In this document: piece after piece, positions 21,591 through 31,984 of the stretch | Layout: every line of letters starts with the position of its first letter | Position numbering within the stretch: position 1 is the first letter of the stretch | Assembly: GCA_949775045.1 (NCBI GenBank) | Contig: OX459098.1 | Coordinates: 19,545,944 to 19,609,943, forward strand | Length of the DNA stretch: 64,000 bases | DNA from: Metridium senile | Lineage: Eukaryota > Cnidaria > Anthozoa > Actiniaria > Metridiidae | Reading direction: 5' to 3' | Translations under genes and position numbers: made by a program | Notes under the pieces: generated by a model | Databases searched by the model: none | Told to the model about the DNA's origin: nothing | What the model saw: only the letters and a program-made list of their open reading frames with translations

Positions 21591-21657
21591 CCCCGCCAGC
21601 TAAATTTGTCACTTCCTCTAGCCGGAACTGATTTTGTGACAAATTTAGCTGGCGGGG
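21591..21657. repeat. 67-bp hairpin in element A
   Basis: CCCGCCAGCTAAATTTGTCAC pairs with GTGACAAATTTAGCTGGCGGG across a short spacer. It lies just inside the right inverted repeat of A; it may be a subterminal transposase site or a separate micro-insertion. Confidence 0.7.
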
Positions 21658-21717
21658 GTAGGGTTGGGTAGCGTATTCATTGACGTTTTGCATTCTTGGG
21701 ATTCCAAAGGGACACAA

Positions 21718-21970
21718 GACTTGACAGATCCCAGTACGAAAGCATAATTTCGATGTTAGAAGCTGGTTTTCGATGCTTTTTATTTGAGCTTTCTATTTCA
21801 AACTCTGGCTGAGGTCTGTGTGATTATCGTTAATGTGTGTGCCAGAGTTTGGGGAGAATAGGATCAATTTTTCGGGTAGATTTTGAAGATAATATGAGCG
21901 TGATTGGTGGCCGTAGCCGCCAGAGTTGCCTGCCTTGTGTTTTTTTCCTTCACTGAGGAGCGTGTGTTCG
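21718..21970 (-). repeat. Inner half of the right inverted repeat of A
   Basis: Reverse complement of about 17633-17880. It is cut from its outer half (28635-28876) by element C. Confidence 0.75.
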
Positions 21971-22119
21971 CACAGGGAGCCCGGCTTTTGGTTGCTTTTA
22001 CGTAAGATAAAAAATCGCGTAGCTTTTTTGGGATTCCTGTGGTGCCTAGGAGATTAGCGCTACGCATATCGTGACCTTTGTAAACAGTTTACGTAATCTA
22101 TGAAATCCGACCTCAGTAA

Positions 22120-22267
22120 TGGGAGAGTCGTTGGCGTGTAATCAGATATCGGTAGTAACGCACTCGCATAGAGCACACTAAGAGAAAGATCGCTTTAGTG
22201 TGTTTTAAGAGAGTGCGTTACTAAATTCGTTACCACCGGATCTGATTACATGCCAACGACTGTCCCA
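22120..22267. mobile_element. 148-bp MITE in the left arm of element C
   Basis: TGGGAGAGTCGTTGGC at 22120 pairs with the complement ending at 22267, and the arms continue through TGTAATCAGAT. The right arm of C lacks it at the equivalent place (near 28480-28500), so it is a later insertion. Confidence 0.7.
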
Positions 22268-22417
22268 CTTATTCTCGGCGGGCGCTCACGTGATCAGTTT
22301 TGTGTAATACTATGCCTGGTTACCATGCTGGTGTACAGCTTTGAGTATTTTTAGTAGAGCGAATCAGAGCGAATACTGTTGTGAACTGTACAAATCGATA
22401 TTTTAACTCAATTGGTG

Positions 22418-23971
22418 ATGGTTTTTTGCATTATTCTTGGTTGTTCAACTAGATCTTGTCGTGACAAAGAATTTTCTTTTTTTCGAGTGCCTGCTGTGGT
22501 CAAAAATAGAGGCGAATTAGAAGAAGAGCTTTCTATCGAACGTCGAAGACGATGGATATCCGCCATTAGTCGTGAACACTTGACTGACAAAATCCTCGAT
22601 TCCCAGCGTGTTTGTAGCCGGCATTTTGTCTCCGGTAAAGCTGCTAGTCTATGGGATAGACATAACATTGACTGGGTCCCTTCTTTAAACTTGGGGCACT
22701 CAAAAACTAGTCCAAACACTTCAAGCGCCGAAGCGACTAAAGCGAGGGCAGATCGTGTAAAGGAGAGAAGGAAGCGAAGTTTAGGGCTGAAAGCTAAAGA
22801 AGTCGCCTCAAAAGTGAGAAAAATTAACGACCCTGGACTTACTGTTTCCAATATTAACTTTGGAACAGCAGATTTCAGCGAAACATTTGATGAAATTGAT
22901 CAATCTTTATCTACTGCTTCAGAACAAGAGATTGACTTCGAACCACCGTCCATTAACACAGATGACCTTTCATCAGCCTTAAAAGACCTTAAACTTATCG
23001 AAAAAGCATCACAAACAGAGGAATTCGATTACTTGTTCCAACAGAAACAACCCGAATGTTTCAGCGAAAGGTACTTTACTGAATACAGGGATTGTGATGA
23101 AAGAGTGAGATTCTACACTGGATTGCCTTGTTTTTCTGTTTTGAAAAAAACATTCAATCATGTATCACCCCATGTGACATACAAAAGCAAGAGGCTTACT
23201 CAATTTCAAGAATTTGTGCTAGTCCTGATAAGACTCAGACTCAATGTTTTTATGCAAGACCTGGCATATCGGTTTGATATATCAAGGAGAACTGTTAACA
23301 GAATATTTAATGCCTGGATGATTATTATGGATGGAAGGCTTTCCCCTCTTATCTACTGGCCAGATAGAGAATCCTTGCACAGTACTATGCCACAGTGCTT
23401 CCAGTATTCCTTTGGCAAGAGGACGACAGTCATCATAGATTGCTATGAAGTTTTTATCAACAAGCCGAGTAATTACCTGGCCAGAGCCCAAACATTTTCA
23501 AATTACAAGCACCATAACACCATCAAAGTGTTAATTGGCATCACCCCTCAGGGTACCATATCATTTGTTTCACAAGCATGGGGGGGACGCACATCTGACA
23601 AATTTCTTACAGAGAATTGTGCTCTTTTACAGAAATTGGTACCAGGTGATATGGTAATGGCTGACCGAGGTTTTACCATCAGTGAAAGTGTTGGTCTGCG
23701 GCAAGCCAGATTAGTTATCCCAGCATTCACTAAGGGGAAAGCTCAGCTTAGCCCTTATGACGTGGAAAAGACTAGGGGCATTGCCGCAGTCAGAATCCAT
23801 GTTGAGAGGGTTATAGGATTATTAAGGAGAAAATACACCATCCTACAAGGAATACTTCCAATTGACCTTCTTCAAAAGAGTGGAAAAGAGCAAGTTCCAG
23901 TGATTGACAGGATTATCAGAGTGTGCTCCGCATTAGTGAATCTTTGTCCTCCTATTGTCCCATTTGAGTGA
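22418..23971 (+). CDS. THAP-domain DDE transposase
   Basis: Intact, 518 codons from the first ATG (an upstream TTG is less likely). Residues 1-95 form a THAP zinc finger: C..LGC early, [15 protein letters not shown] and a WVPS end, i.e. the C2CH pattern that binds terminal DNA. A low-complexity linker follows. Around 235-300 lies a helix-turn-helix ([30 protein letters not shown]). The catalytic DDE_4-type domain follows, with Asp about 341 ([10 protein letters not shown]), Asp about 416 (VMADRGF) and Glu about 463 ([18 protein letters not shown]). It would cut and rejoin the element's ends in the nucleus. Its start lies just inside the left inverted repeat, and it converges on the YqaJ gene. 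Confidence 0.85.
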   Translation: MVFCIILGCSTRSCRDKEFSFFRVPAVVKNRGELEEELSIERRRRWISAISREHLTDKILDSQRVCSRHFVSGKAASLWDRHNIDWVPSLNLGHSKTSPNTSSAEATKARADRVKERRKRSLGLKAKEVASKVRKINDPGLTVSNINFGTADFSETFDEIDQSLSTASEQEIDFEPPSINTDDLSSALKDLKLIEKASQTEEFDYLFQQKQPECFSERYFTEYRDCDERVRFYTGLPCFSVLKKTFNHVSPHVTYKSKRLTQFQEFVLVLIRLRLNVFMQDLAYRFDISRRTVNRIFNAWMIIMDGRLSPLIYWPDRESLHSTMPQCFQYSFGKRTTVIIDCYEVFINKPSNYLARAQTFSNYKHHNTIKVLIGITPQGTISFVSQAWGGRTSDKFLTENCALLQKLVPGDMVMADRGFTISESVGLRQARLVIPAFTKGKAQLSPYDVEKTRGIAAVRIHVERVIGLLRRKYTILQGILPIDLLQKSGKEQVPVIDRIIRVCSALVNLCPPIVPFE

Positions 23972-25110
23972 CTGGTATGGTCGGTATAAATGATGTATAT
24001 AGCGAATATTTAAAAAAGATACTATGTCAGTTATGTCATAGAAAACATTAATTTGCAGTAGTTGATAAATGTGACAATATCATATGCTTTCATACTGTTT
24101 AATTGATGAACATTATTTTGATGAATATTAACATAACATCAACATGTAGAAGGCAAACAATAACGTGTGAAATACATCAGATTTGGTGCTTTCAATTAAA
24201 TCTTTCAACAAATAGTACAAATTTGCACAATGTAATGTTGATTACACATTACAAGACAAAGGAGTTTGTGCTAATTTGAACAATTTTGTTGCAAAGTACA
24301 CTACTAAAAACAAAATGGTACTAAATTGATAAAAAACATATTTATTTTATTATTTAGTTGTGCTAACCTGATATCCATTAAAGGCTAGCGCTTTACAGTA
24401 AATTCACACTGTCAAATTAATTTTATAGAACCATACAACCATTTTTGTACGTAAAGTTTTTCAAGTAAGAAATTTACATTTTCACAAGTGTTGTGTAGTG
24501 TTTTTACATTCTACTATACACTACTTTTAAACCAGTTATCTACAGTGCTTGTGTAATGATTATGAAGCCAATAAAAACCTGAAGAACCTAAACACATTGT
24601 TGTTTTTGTGATACGACTATCTAACACAACTACATATCAAATGAATTCATAAAGCTGTAAACTTTGGCACACTTTGTTGTATTGGAAGTTTTATTTGAGG
24701 CTTTGCTCACTCAAGCCTCAATTACAAATGATTGTATAAGTTTTTGACTCTTACTTATGTATCTCACTATTATTTCACACATCATTTGTGATCAAGACTC
24801 AAGTGTACTAAAATTGAAGTTCATTATTTCAAAAAAATATATATATTGATAATTTTAATAGAATAGATAATTATTACTTTGAAAACCACTTTAGTGTTTA
24901 TACAATACAATTAGCATAATTTTAGTGCTACTATGTAGTACATATATTGTGCACAACTATTTATGTTTATCCAATTATGGTAGAGTGCAAATAATATAAC
25001 TGTGCAAAAGATTGTAGCATTTTGTCTAAAATAGTGCTAGTTGGACAAAAGTTGCACGGTTATATTGTTTGCACTCTGTTATATTGTTTGCACTCTAGTC
25101 ACTATTAAAT
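23972..25110. other. AT-rich centre of element C
   Basis: About 1.1 kb between the 3' ends of the two convergent genes. No frame is supported. The right part (24983-25100) folds on itself: GAGTGCAAATAATATAACTG pairs with the complement near 25060. Polyadenylation-like AATAAA words occur on both sides. Confidence 0.6.
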
Positions 25111-28100
25111 CTAAAGAGTTGGGAAAGGAAGTATTTCACCATTCTTGATACAATTGTACAAGTGGGGACGCATCTGTGGAATAACAAAGTCCACATCTTC
25201 TGGCATAATTCCGTAGACTAAACAAGTAGCAAATGCAATTGAAAATACACCACAATCACTACCATTATGTTGTTGTTGTACTGAAATAAATGACAATCCC
25301 TTATATGCGTCAAACATAAGGTTTTCAACTTGTATTTCAATTTCATCTGCAATTACGTCATTAAACAGACTGTCATATAAGTTAACCATTCCAGGGGTGC
25401 ATCCAATGTTACTGACACAAACCCAGTGATCATGTCCAGTATGAAGAATTTGTACAAATTCACCCTTAACAATGTTAAAATTATTTGTTGGTCCTAATGT
25501 TGGTCTCTGAAATCCTTCAATAAATGGGTTAACTTTTTGAAGTAGTACATGTGCTTGCTGTATAATTGAGCAATTTAACCATTCATTTGGAGAAGCTATG
25601 ATATCGAAGTCACTGGAAGTAAGTTCACCAAGGAGTTTTTGAGAGTTTTTCTTTGATACATCACTGTTATATACTCCAGTAATGATTGGAGTTGTGGAAT
25701 CTATTGTTGAGATTTTGCTAGGACCAGGAATAGCTGTAGTTGTTGGCAGTCTAGTAGTCTGAGTAGCTGTAGGTGTTGGTGTTGGTAGTCTAGTACTCAT
25801 ATGAGTAGCTGTAGTTGTTGGTAGTCTAATAGCTTGAGTAGCTGTAGGTGTTGGTAGTCTAGTACTCATATGAGTAGCTGTAGTTGTTGGTAGTCTAGTA
25901 GTCTGAGTAGCTGTAGGTGTTGGTAGTCTAGTACTCATATGAGTAGCTGTAGGTGTTGGTAGTCTAGTACTCATATGAGTAGCTGTAGGTGTTGGTAGTC
26001 TAGTACTCATATGAGTAGCTGTAGGTGTTGGTAGTCTAGTACTCATATGAGTAGCTGTAGGTGTTGGTAGTCTAGTACTCATATGAGTAGCTGTAGGTGT
26101 TGGTAGTCTAGTACTCATATGAGTAGCTGTAGGTGTTGGTAGTCTAGTACTCATATGAGTAGCTGTAGGTGTTGGTAGTCTAGTACTCATATGAGTAGCT
26201 GTAGTTGTTGGTAGTCTAGTAGTCTGAGTAGCTGTAGTTGTTGGTAGTCTAGTACTCATATGAGTAGCTGAAGGCATCGAGAAGCTACTTTTAGATGGAA
26301 TTTGTTTACATGCAGGACACTTCCATGTGGTCTGACTGTTGTTTGGTAAGCGTTTGTAGTTCAAACAGGCCAGATGAAAATAGCTTCCACTTAAACACTT
26401 AGATGAATGACATTCTAATAGCTTTTCTCCTGCTATTGCCTTTTTATTGCAAACACATATGGATGGTAGAGACATAGCTTTACTTACTACTTGTGACAAT
26501 GTGCTTGAAGCCATTTTCCCTCTTTTGAATTTTTGCAGCCTTTGACAATGAGGACATAGCCATTTCGCTGGTATGTCATCCTGAGATGAAATAGACAAAC
26601 ATGATAGGTGGAATTCTGAGTATGGACAATCTGTGTTAGAACATGTAACAATTGTGTCAGCTTTATCCATCCTGCAAAAACAAATTTTGCTTGGACCTGA
26701 TGTATCATTCACTTTTGGAAGAGACCTTTTGGTGTACCAACGACCGAGGACTTCAGGCAAAATACATGTATACCAAAACTTGGTAAGAATTTGTAGATTA
26801 GTTTCCCAGTGTTTTTTGTCTTGCACAATTCTTTCTTGAACAAAGGCTCCTTGCTTCTGATCATCAACAGAATAAACAATAAAATCGCAATACCCTCTAT
26901 TGACTGTAAACAACTGCTGTTGAACTTGATAATAATAGTTATGATCTCTCTTCAATTTGAAGACACCATCAACTTTCTGTAGACATGAAGACTTTTTCAA
27001 AATGTAGTCATGAAAGTTATTTTCTTTGATAGATATTGGACATTTGATTTCCCCACACCCTTCTCCACAACAAGAGCACGAGCAAAGGAAATCAGGGGTT
27101 GCATGGATAAATTGGTGCTCTTTGTTAACAACAAGCCCACACTGTGTTATTTTAAAATCTTTGTGGTGCTTTTTCATCTCATTTTCATAATGCAGCAAAG
27201 CCTCTTTTTCATACTTGCATCCATGAATAACAGCATCATTTGAAATCTTGAATAGATCAGGATAACATGTTGATTTGATCAGTGATTGGGAGGGAGAATA
27301 TGGATTAGTCTTGCAAGCAGCTCCACTTTGTGAGGCTCCTATCCTTCCTGCTCTGTGACGGAAGAAGCTCCTACATTTTGCTTGTTGTTGAGTGTCTTTT
27401 TCGATTTGGTCGATTTCTTGTTCAGTTAGATTGAGTCTTACATTATTGCAGGCAGTGAGTAAATCAGGGTAATCATAATCAAGATATTGTTTGTCAAAAA
27501 GTTGGGTGATTGTTTCAATCTTAGCACTTTCACTTACAAAGCTAGAAGAAAAGGGTTTAATCAAGGACAGAATCACAGGCTTAGTCTCACACTTATTAAG
27601 TTCAGTGTAGAACTCATTCATTTCAGTCTCAGTTGGCACACTTGACTTCACAGTTGACATTGAGTCGTTGTTGACTTCATTTATTGAATCATAGTCATCC
27701 CCGAGTTTTTCAATTTTATCATCCAACTCTCTTTTGAGCTTTTGAGCTGAAGAAAAGTTAATGTTTTCCACTCTTTCATAGCTAACTTCCTTGACGAAAG
27801 TCGGAAGAAGCCACGTACATTTGACTTGTGTACAAGCTAGTTTGCCATGTATGCGAATGAAAGCTTCAATATAAAACAAAACACATGCCACATGGGAACA
27901 TACCTCGCACTGACCAGCTTTGCATCCAAGGCAGTGCGAAGACAATATCGCTCCATCTTTCCCAGCTATGATCCAGATATCCACGAGGGGATCGTTCATC
28001 CTTTGAGAATGCCTTACTTTGGCGATAACTACAAATTTATCAGCTACAATGCAACCTTGAACGCCAGTTACAAATCCCGACACCATCTGATTGTACGCTT

Positions 28101-28374
28101 CAAGACTTTTAAAAGCTTTAAACTGATCTTTAGTGTAGGAACTTGTGGTTAGAACTAAATAGCTAACCAAATCCATCGATTCAATTGGAGGTAGACATTC
28201 CGATTCACATTGATCACTTGGTATCGTAACAGGATCGACGCCAATAATGAAGATTTTTTGAAGATATCTCTTCTTAATAGTCGGTTCTAAAGCTTTAAAA
28301 TAATCAGACAGAACCGGAATCTGATCCTCGTCAACATTTGTATCAATTTTGTCGTCAATTTTGTCATAATTCAT
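25111..28374 (-). CDS. SWIM-YqaJ nuclease-PHD-PHD-Ulp1 protein of element C
   Basis: Intact 1087-residue frame. Order: SWIM-type finger about 145-170 (CLGCKAGQCEVCSHVACVLF); YqaJ/lambda-exonuclease-like domain about 335-505 (RAGRIGASQSG, YEKEALLHYE, HATPDFLC, GEIKCP, YYYQVQQQLF), with Glu391, Asp428, Glu442 and Lys444 as likely catalytic residues; PHD finger about 565-611; second PHD-like finger about 638-691; a linker of 12-residue MSTRLPTPTATH repeats about 700-905; and a C-terminal Ulp1/C48-like protease region with the order HDHW, LYDS, QQQ and GSDCGVFSIA, fitting a His-Asp-Gln-Cys catalytic set. A nuclease, chromatin readers and a SUMO-type protease in one transposon protein suggest a role in processing or replicating element DNA in chromatin. 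That role is inferred. Confidence 0.8.
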   Translation of the reverse strand: MNYDKIDDKIDTNVDEDQIPVLSDYFKALEPTIKKRYLQKIFIIGVDPVTIPSDQCESECLPPIESMDLVSYLVLTTSSYTKDQFKAFKSLEAYNQMVSGFVTGVQGCIVADKFVVIAKVRHSQRMNDPLVDIWIIAGKDGAILSSHCLGCKAGQCEVCSHVACVLFYIEAFIRIHGKLACTQVKCTWLLPTFVKEVSYERVENINFSSAQKLKRELDDKIEKLGDDYDSINEVNNDSMSTVKSSVPTETEMNEFYTELNKCETKPVILSLIKPFSSSFVSESAKIETITQLFDKQYLDYDYPDLLTACNNVRLNLTEQEIDQIEKDTQQQAKCRSFFRHRAGRIGASQSGAACKTNPYSPSQSLIKSTCYPDLFKISNDAVIHGCKYEKEALLHYENEMKKHHKDFKITQCGLVVNKEHQFIHATPDFLCSCSCCGEGCGEIKCPISIKENNFHDYILKKSSCLQKVDGVFKLKRDHNYYYQVQQQLFTVNRGYCDFIVYSVDDQKQGAFVQERIVQDKKHWETNLQILTKFWYTCILPEVLGRWYTKRSLPKVNDTSGPSKICFCRMDKADTIVTCSNTDCPYSEFHLSCLSISSQDDIPAKWLCPHCQRLQKFKRGKMASSTLSQVVSKAMSLPSICVCNKKAIAGEKLLECHSSKCLSGSYFHLACLNYKRLPNNSQTTWKCPACKQIPSKSSFSMPSATHMSTRLPTTTATQTTRLPTTTATHMSTRLPTPTATHMSTRLPTPTATHMSTRLPTPTATHMSTRLPTPTATHMSTRLPTPTATHMSTRLPTPTATHMSTRLPTPTATHMSTRLPTPTATQTTRLPTTTATHMSTRLPTPTATQAIRLPTTTATHMSTRLPTPTPTATQTTRLPTTTAIPGPSKISTIDSTTPIITGVYNSDVSKKNSQKLLGELTSSDFDIIASPNEWLNCSIIQQAHVLLQKVNPFIEGFQRPTLGPTNNFNIVKGEFVQILHTGHDHWVCVSNIGCTPGMVNLYDSLFNDVIADEIEIQVENLMFDAYKGLSFISVQQQHNGSDCGVFSIAFATCLVYGIMPEDVDFVIPQMRPHLYNCIKNGEILPFPTL
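25760..26270 (-). repeat. 36-bp coding minisatellite
   Basis: About 14 units of 36 bp (GTAGCTGTAGGTGTTGG, then GTCTAGTACTCATATGA on the plus strand) encode the repeated MSTRLPTPTATH/TTRLPTTTAT linker. Variant units (TTAT and QTTR versions) sit mostly at the two ends, with a homogeneous core. Confidence 0.9.
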
Positions 28375-28422
28375 GATAATTTATAAACAAAATGCAAGCG
28401 TTACTAAAGCAGTAAGTTGACC

Positions 28423-28634
28423 TCTGTACACCAGCATGGCGGCGAACTAATTTGCATATTCTTGTGACGTCACGCGCCCACCGAGAATAGAGGTCTGATT
28501 TCATAGATTACCAGGTTAACTGTTTAACAAGGGTCACGATATGTAGCGCTAATCTCCTAGGTACCACAGGAATCCCAAAAAGCTACGCGATTTTTTATCT
28601 TACGTAAAAGCAACCAAAAGCCGGGCTCCCTGTG
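28423..28634 (-). repeat. Right inverted repeat of element C
   Basis: Pairs with 21971-22346. Just inside, CTGTACACCAGCATGG matches the complement at about 22330-22346, so both genes of C have the same sequence directly upstream. Confidence 0.75.
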
Positions 28635-28876
28635 TGTTCGCTGCCGAATAACTCGCTTTAAATCACTTTAAAATGCATCGCAGGGCAAAATAAACCACAA
28701 ATTCGTAAACAAGAAACATTAAACTTTATTTTAGAACAGTAAAGTAAAATCTAAAAGAAAAAAAAGAACATGAATATCGAAGTTAAATATGACCAACTTT
28801 GAACGAATTTACCAACGGCCTTTAGCCGTTCCACCACAGGAAGCCCAGAACTAATTGGGATGGTGGGGAGCCTGTG
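28635..28876 (-). repeat. Outer half of the right inverted repeat of A
   Basis: Reverse complement of 17398-17646 and ends at the CCTGTG tip, followed by TATGTAC. Confidence 0.8.
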
Positions 28877-28883
28877 TATGTAC

Positions 28884-30430
28884 GCAAGAAATATGTGAAT
28901 CATTACACTTGCGAAATTGTCTATAAAATTCCAAAATACATTTTAACTTAAACATAAACCTTTTAAATAATATCAAATACAGTTGGAAAGTCTCTTTTAT
29001 GAACATAAATGTTTTGTTTTTTGCCCAAAGAAAGAAAAAACTTTGTGAGTTATCGTTGAATAGCACTTACCAAGCGTAAACAGTCATTTCACACCTTCAC
29101 GTAATCAGCGTTTTTTATACGTTTTCGAACGTTTCAGTGAGTTGTTGTGCAAAAATAACTCCTTTTATTATAACACAAACTCCAAGCTAACATCTGAAGT
29201 ACTTTTTGAAAACGTTCATGTAGTGAAAATGCATTTTTAAAGCATTCTCATGGATTCCCACGAGCTTACACAAAGTGTCAGACACTCAGTCAAGACAGAG
29301 GCAAACTTCGCTTTTTGAAAATACTTTCCCTAACAAAATTATTTACACTTTGCTTTGAATTGGACGTCAATAATCTTGAATACACTTGCAAGTAAAAAGA
29401 CTACAATCTATGCGCAGTACTTGTTTTGTGGCGCATTTTTTGGCGCAATTTTTTGGCGCATTTTTGGCGTTTTTGACTCATGCATTTTTAGCAAAATTGG
29501 AGCGTTTAGCGCTATTTGAGTTTAGGTTGTGCAGACAAAATTGGCGCGATTGGGGTAGTGATTGGGGGGTCGCGATAAAAAGCTGAAACTGAAACGACTG
29601 AAACGGCTGAAAGCTGAAACAGCTGAAACAGCTGAAATGCTGCACATTTTTTACATTTTTTAAATAGCTAGTATAATTATAAAACAAGCAGTATATAAAT
29701 TGGCATATAAATAAGCAAATATAAATAACTTGCATATAATAAGCAGTATATAAATAGTATACAAACATGTCCCCGAGTATCATGCTTTTCATATGCTGTA
29801 TATCCACAAATTGTCCATCCGTTAAAAATTATGATTGCTTTTCATGGCTGCCAAATCGCTGTTTATAACTTACGCGCGAGTTTGACATGAAAGGTCAAGG
29901 TCACGCTCATTTCAGATCTTTATTGAAATGCTTGTTTAGAGATTGTTTCACACTCTTATATTTCGTTCAATTCCTTTCGTTTCCAATGTGAATGGGGAAT
30001 GAAATAATACTTAGTTTGAAAAATTGTACACGATTAGTGAAATAAAGTGGCCTTCATCAGTTGTTACATGAAAGAAACCTCCGCGCGCTGTTTTCTTCAA
30101 AAATTTGTACAAGATTACTTGCGTATATATGATTAAAAAAAGATAGCTTTTGTACTTATTCTGCGTTTTTAGCTATTTGGATGTCGCATATGGCGACAAA
30201 ATAGGGAGAACTATAATCAAACAAAATCAAAATCATTTTAAAGTTAGCAAATAATTATACGAGTAAAACCTTTTGTATGTGAAGGCTGACTATAATCTAA
30301 ATGAGCTGTAGATGCTTACACGCCATACAGCAACCTCAACATATACAACCATTTCACCTAAACAACATTAACATTTGATAACGATAGTCGATAGTCGATA
30401 TTTGTGTGATTTATAGTATAAATCATGTCG
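28884..30430. other. No gene recognised
   Basis: AT-rich. It includes a short cluster of TGGCGCATTTTT words (29425-29470) and an AGCTGAAAC-type repeat (29580-29635). No coding region is supported. Confidence 0.5.
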
Positions 30431-30437
30431 GTGAAGA

Positions 30438-31506
30438 CACAGGTAGCCCAAGCTATGCATTTGTACGTTTTTTTGCAATATGACGAAATATTTAAAATGC
30501 AATAAAAATAAACATGTCTACCTGTGTGTTGTGTTTTTCTTTGCATTTCTGTGAAGTTTCAGGCCATTTCCTTCAATTTTGAGTGATTTATGGCTGATGT
30601 TCCCCAGCGTCCTAAGAAGAGGGGAGGTAGCACACTCGGACGAGTTCGCTCCCCAGGTAGCCTCCAGTAATTCGCTTCTAGCTCGCCCAAAATTACGAAT
30701 CTCGACAAAATTCCTTCAGATTATCTTTGCCCGATAGTCACTCCTTCCACTAAACCAAAGTTCTTTTCAAAACTCGAACGTTTTCACTAAAAAAAACCGC
30801 TCTATCTCAACGATATCGCTGAAATCCGAGCCGCGACCAGATCAGGCTTGCAACGGACTTTTTCAAACCATACTTACCCCTCCCCTCCTGTAACAAACTG
30901 CTATCCTGTAAGCAGGAGATTACGTTCGCTTTCTACTGTGGAGACTACGTGTTTTTGTTCTTCGGTTAAACTAGAGTAGGAAAAAGCCATAACGATTCGG
31001 TGTTAAAAAATGTAAGACACGAATTATATAATTTGTACAAAGCAGTTTGTAACAGGAGGGGAGGGGTAAGTATGGTTTGAAAAAGTCCGTTGCAAGCCTG
31101 ATCTGGTCGCGGCTCGGATTTCAGCGATATCGTTGAGATAGAGCGGTTTTTTTTAGTGAAAGCGTTCGAGTTTTGAAAAGAACTTTGGTTTAGTGGAAGG
31201 AGTGACTATCGGGCAAAGATAATCTGAAGGAATTTTGTCGAGATTCGTAATTTTGGGCGAGCTAGAAGCGAATTACTGGAGGCTACCTGGGGAGCGAACT
31301 CGTCCGAGTGTGCTACCTTCCCCTCTTCTTAGGACGCTGGGGAACATCAGCCATAAATCACTCAAAATTGAAGGAAATGGCCTGAAACTTCACAGAAATG
31401 CAAAGAAAAACACAACACACAGGTAGACATGTTTATTTTTATTGCATTTTAAATATTTCGTCATATTGCAAAAAAACGTACAAATGCATAGCTTGGGCTA
31501 CCTGTG
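30438..31506. mobile_element. CACAGG-tipped foldback element, 1.07 kb
   Basis: CACAGGTAGCCCAAGC at 30438 and its complement at 31506, arms of about 465 bp nearly identical, spacer about 130 bp. GTGAAGA is duplicated exactly at 30431-30437 and 31507-31513 (7 bp). No gene. The tip is almost the same as the foldback element at 4341-5170. Confidence 0.85.
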
Positions 31507-31726
31507 GTGAAGAGAGCTGAATAACTGAATTATATAATTTTTAAAACGATCATATAGGAAGCCGGAAATTGGCAAACAACTTCGTATTGAAAAAAATTGT
31601 AAAACATTTGGGGTATTTCAGCTGTATGTAATATCCTAACATATAATTTTATTAATCAATCATAACAACCACTTGAATCAACAAAAAGATTGTATTTTTT
31701 TGTGGTTAGAGAGTACCCTGTGGTTA

Positions 31727-31984
31727 CAGTGCGACTACTGAAACCGGGGCCACCAAAACATGATTATCCAATCACGATCGAGAATATGAACAATAGAATC
31801 TCTACAAATGTTTGACTTTTTTGCTTAAAATGCAAATAATTTTCATTATTTGTGAACGGAATAGATAAAGATTGAATAAGAAACATCTTAGCCTGTGAGA
31901 ACCCTCTACAAGGTTTTTGTTTGATCTCAAAAACTATTTATTTTGACATTTGTTTGGGTGGCCCCGGTTTCAGTAGTCGCACTG
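31727..31984. mobile_element. Mariner-like MITE
   Basis: CAGTGCGACTACTGAAACC at 31727 pairs with its complement ending at 31984; TA lies on both sides (31725-31726, 31985-31986). TA duplication with CAGTG tips fits the Tc1/mariner group. Length 258 bp, non-coding. Confidence 0.7.

Larger units (their letters stand above)
21971..28634. mobile_element. Element C: two-gene THAP/DDE + YqaJ DNA transposon
   Basis: Ends CACAGGGAGCCCGGC at 21971 and the complement at 28634. The inverted arms are about 215 bp (left 21971-22346 with a MITE inside, right 28423-28634). TGTTCG lies at 21965-21970 and 28635-28640; it extends to a 7-bp TGTTCGC duplication if one tip C was lost on the left. It carries an intact transposase on plus (22418-23971) and an intact 1087-residue protein on minus (25111-28374). 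The content matches what I recall of the ISL2EU/IS4EU group (THAP/DDE plus YqaJ), but that assignment needs a search. Both reading frames are uninterrupted, so the element could be recent or active. Confidence 0.75.
17398..28876. mobile_element. Element A: P-like DNA transposon hosting element C
   Basis: Left end CACAGGCTCCCCACCATCCC at 17398, right end its complement at 28876, with a 7-bp TATGTAC duplication. The inverted ends are about 480 bp: 17398-17880 pairs with 28635-28876 followed by 21718-21970, because element C (21971-28634) inserted into the right arm. Without C and its extra target copy, A is about 4.8 kb. Its interior has a plus-strand gene (17997-19970, broken) and a minus-strand P-transposase-like exon (20882-21351) arranged convergently, palindromes at 20361 and 21591, and a Crypton-like exon in an intron. 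No intact transposase is visible, so this copy is inactive. Confidence 0.75.

Noticed and set aside
22412..22417. TTG start giving two extra residues before the THAP domain
   Set aside because: The first ATG at 22418 places the zinc-finger cysteine at the usual distance; non-ATG initiation is not needed.
25760..26270. CRISPR-like array of 36-bp repeats
   Set aside because: Repeats are contiguous without spacers, lie inside an open coding frame, and the genome is eukaryotic.
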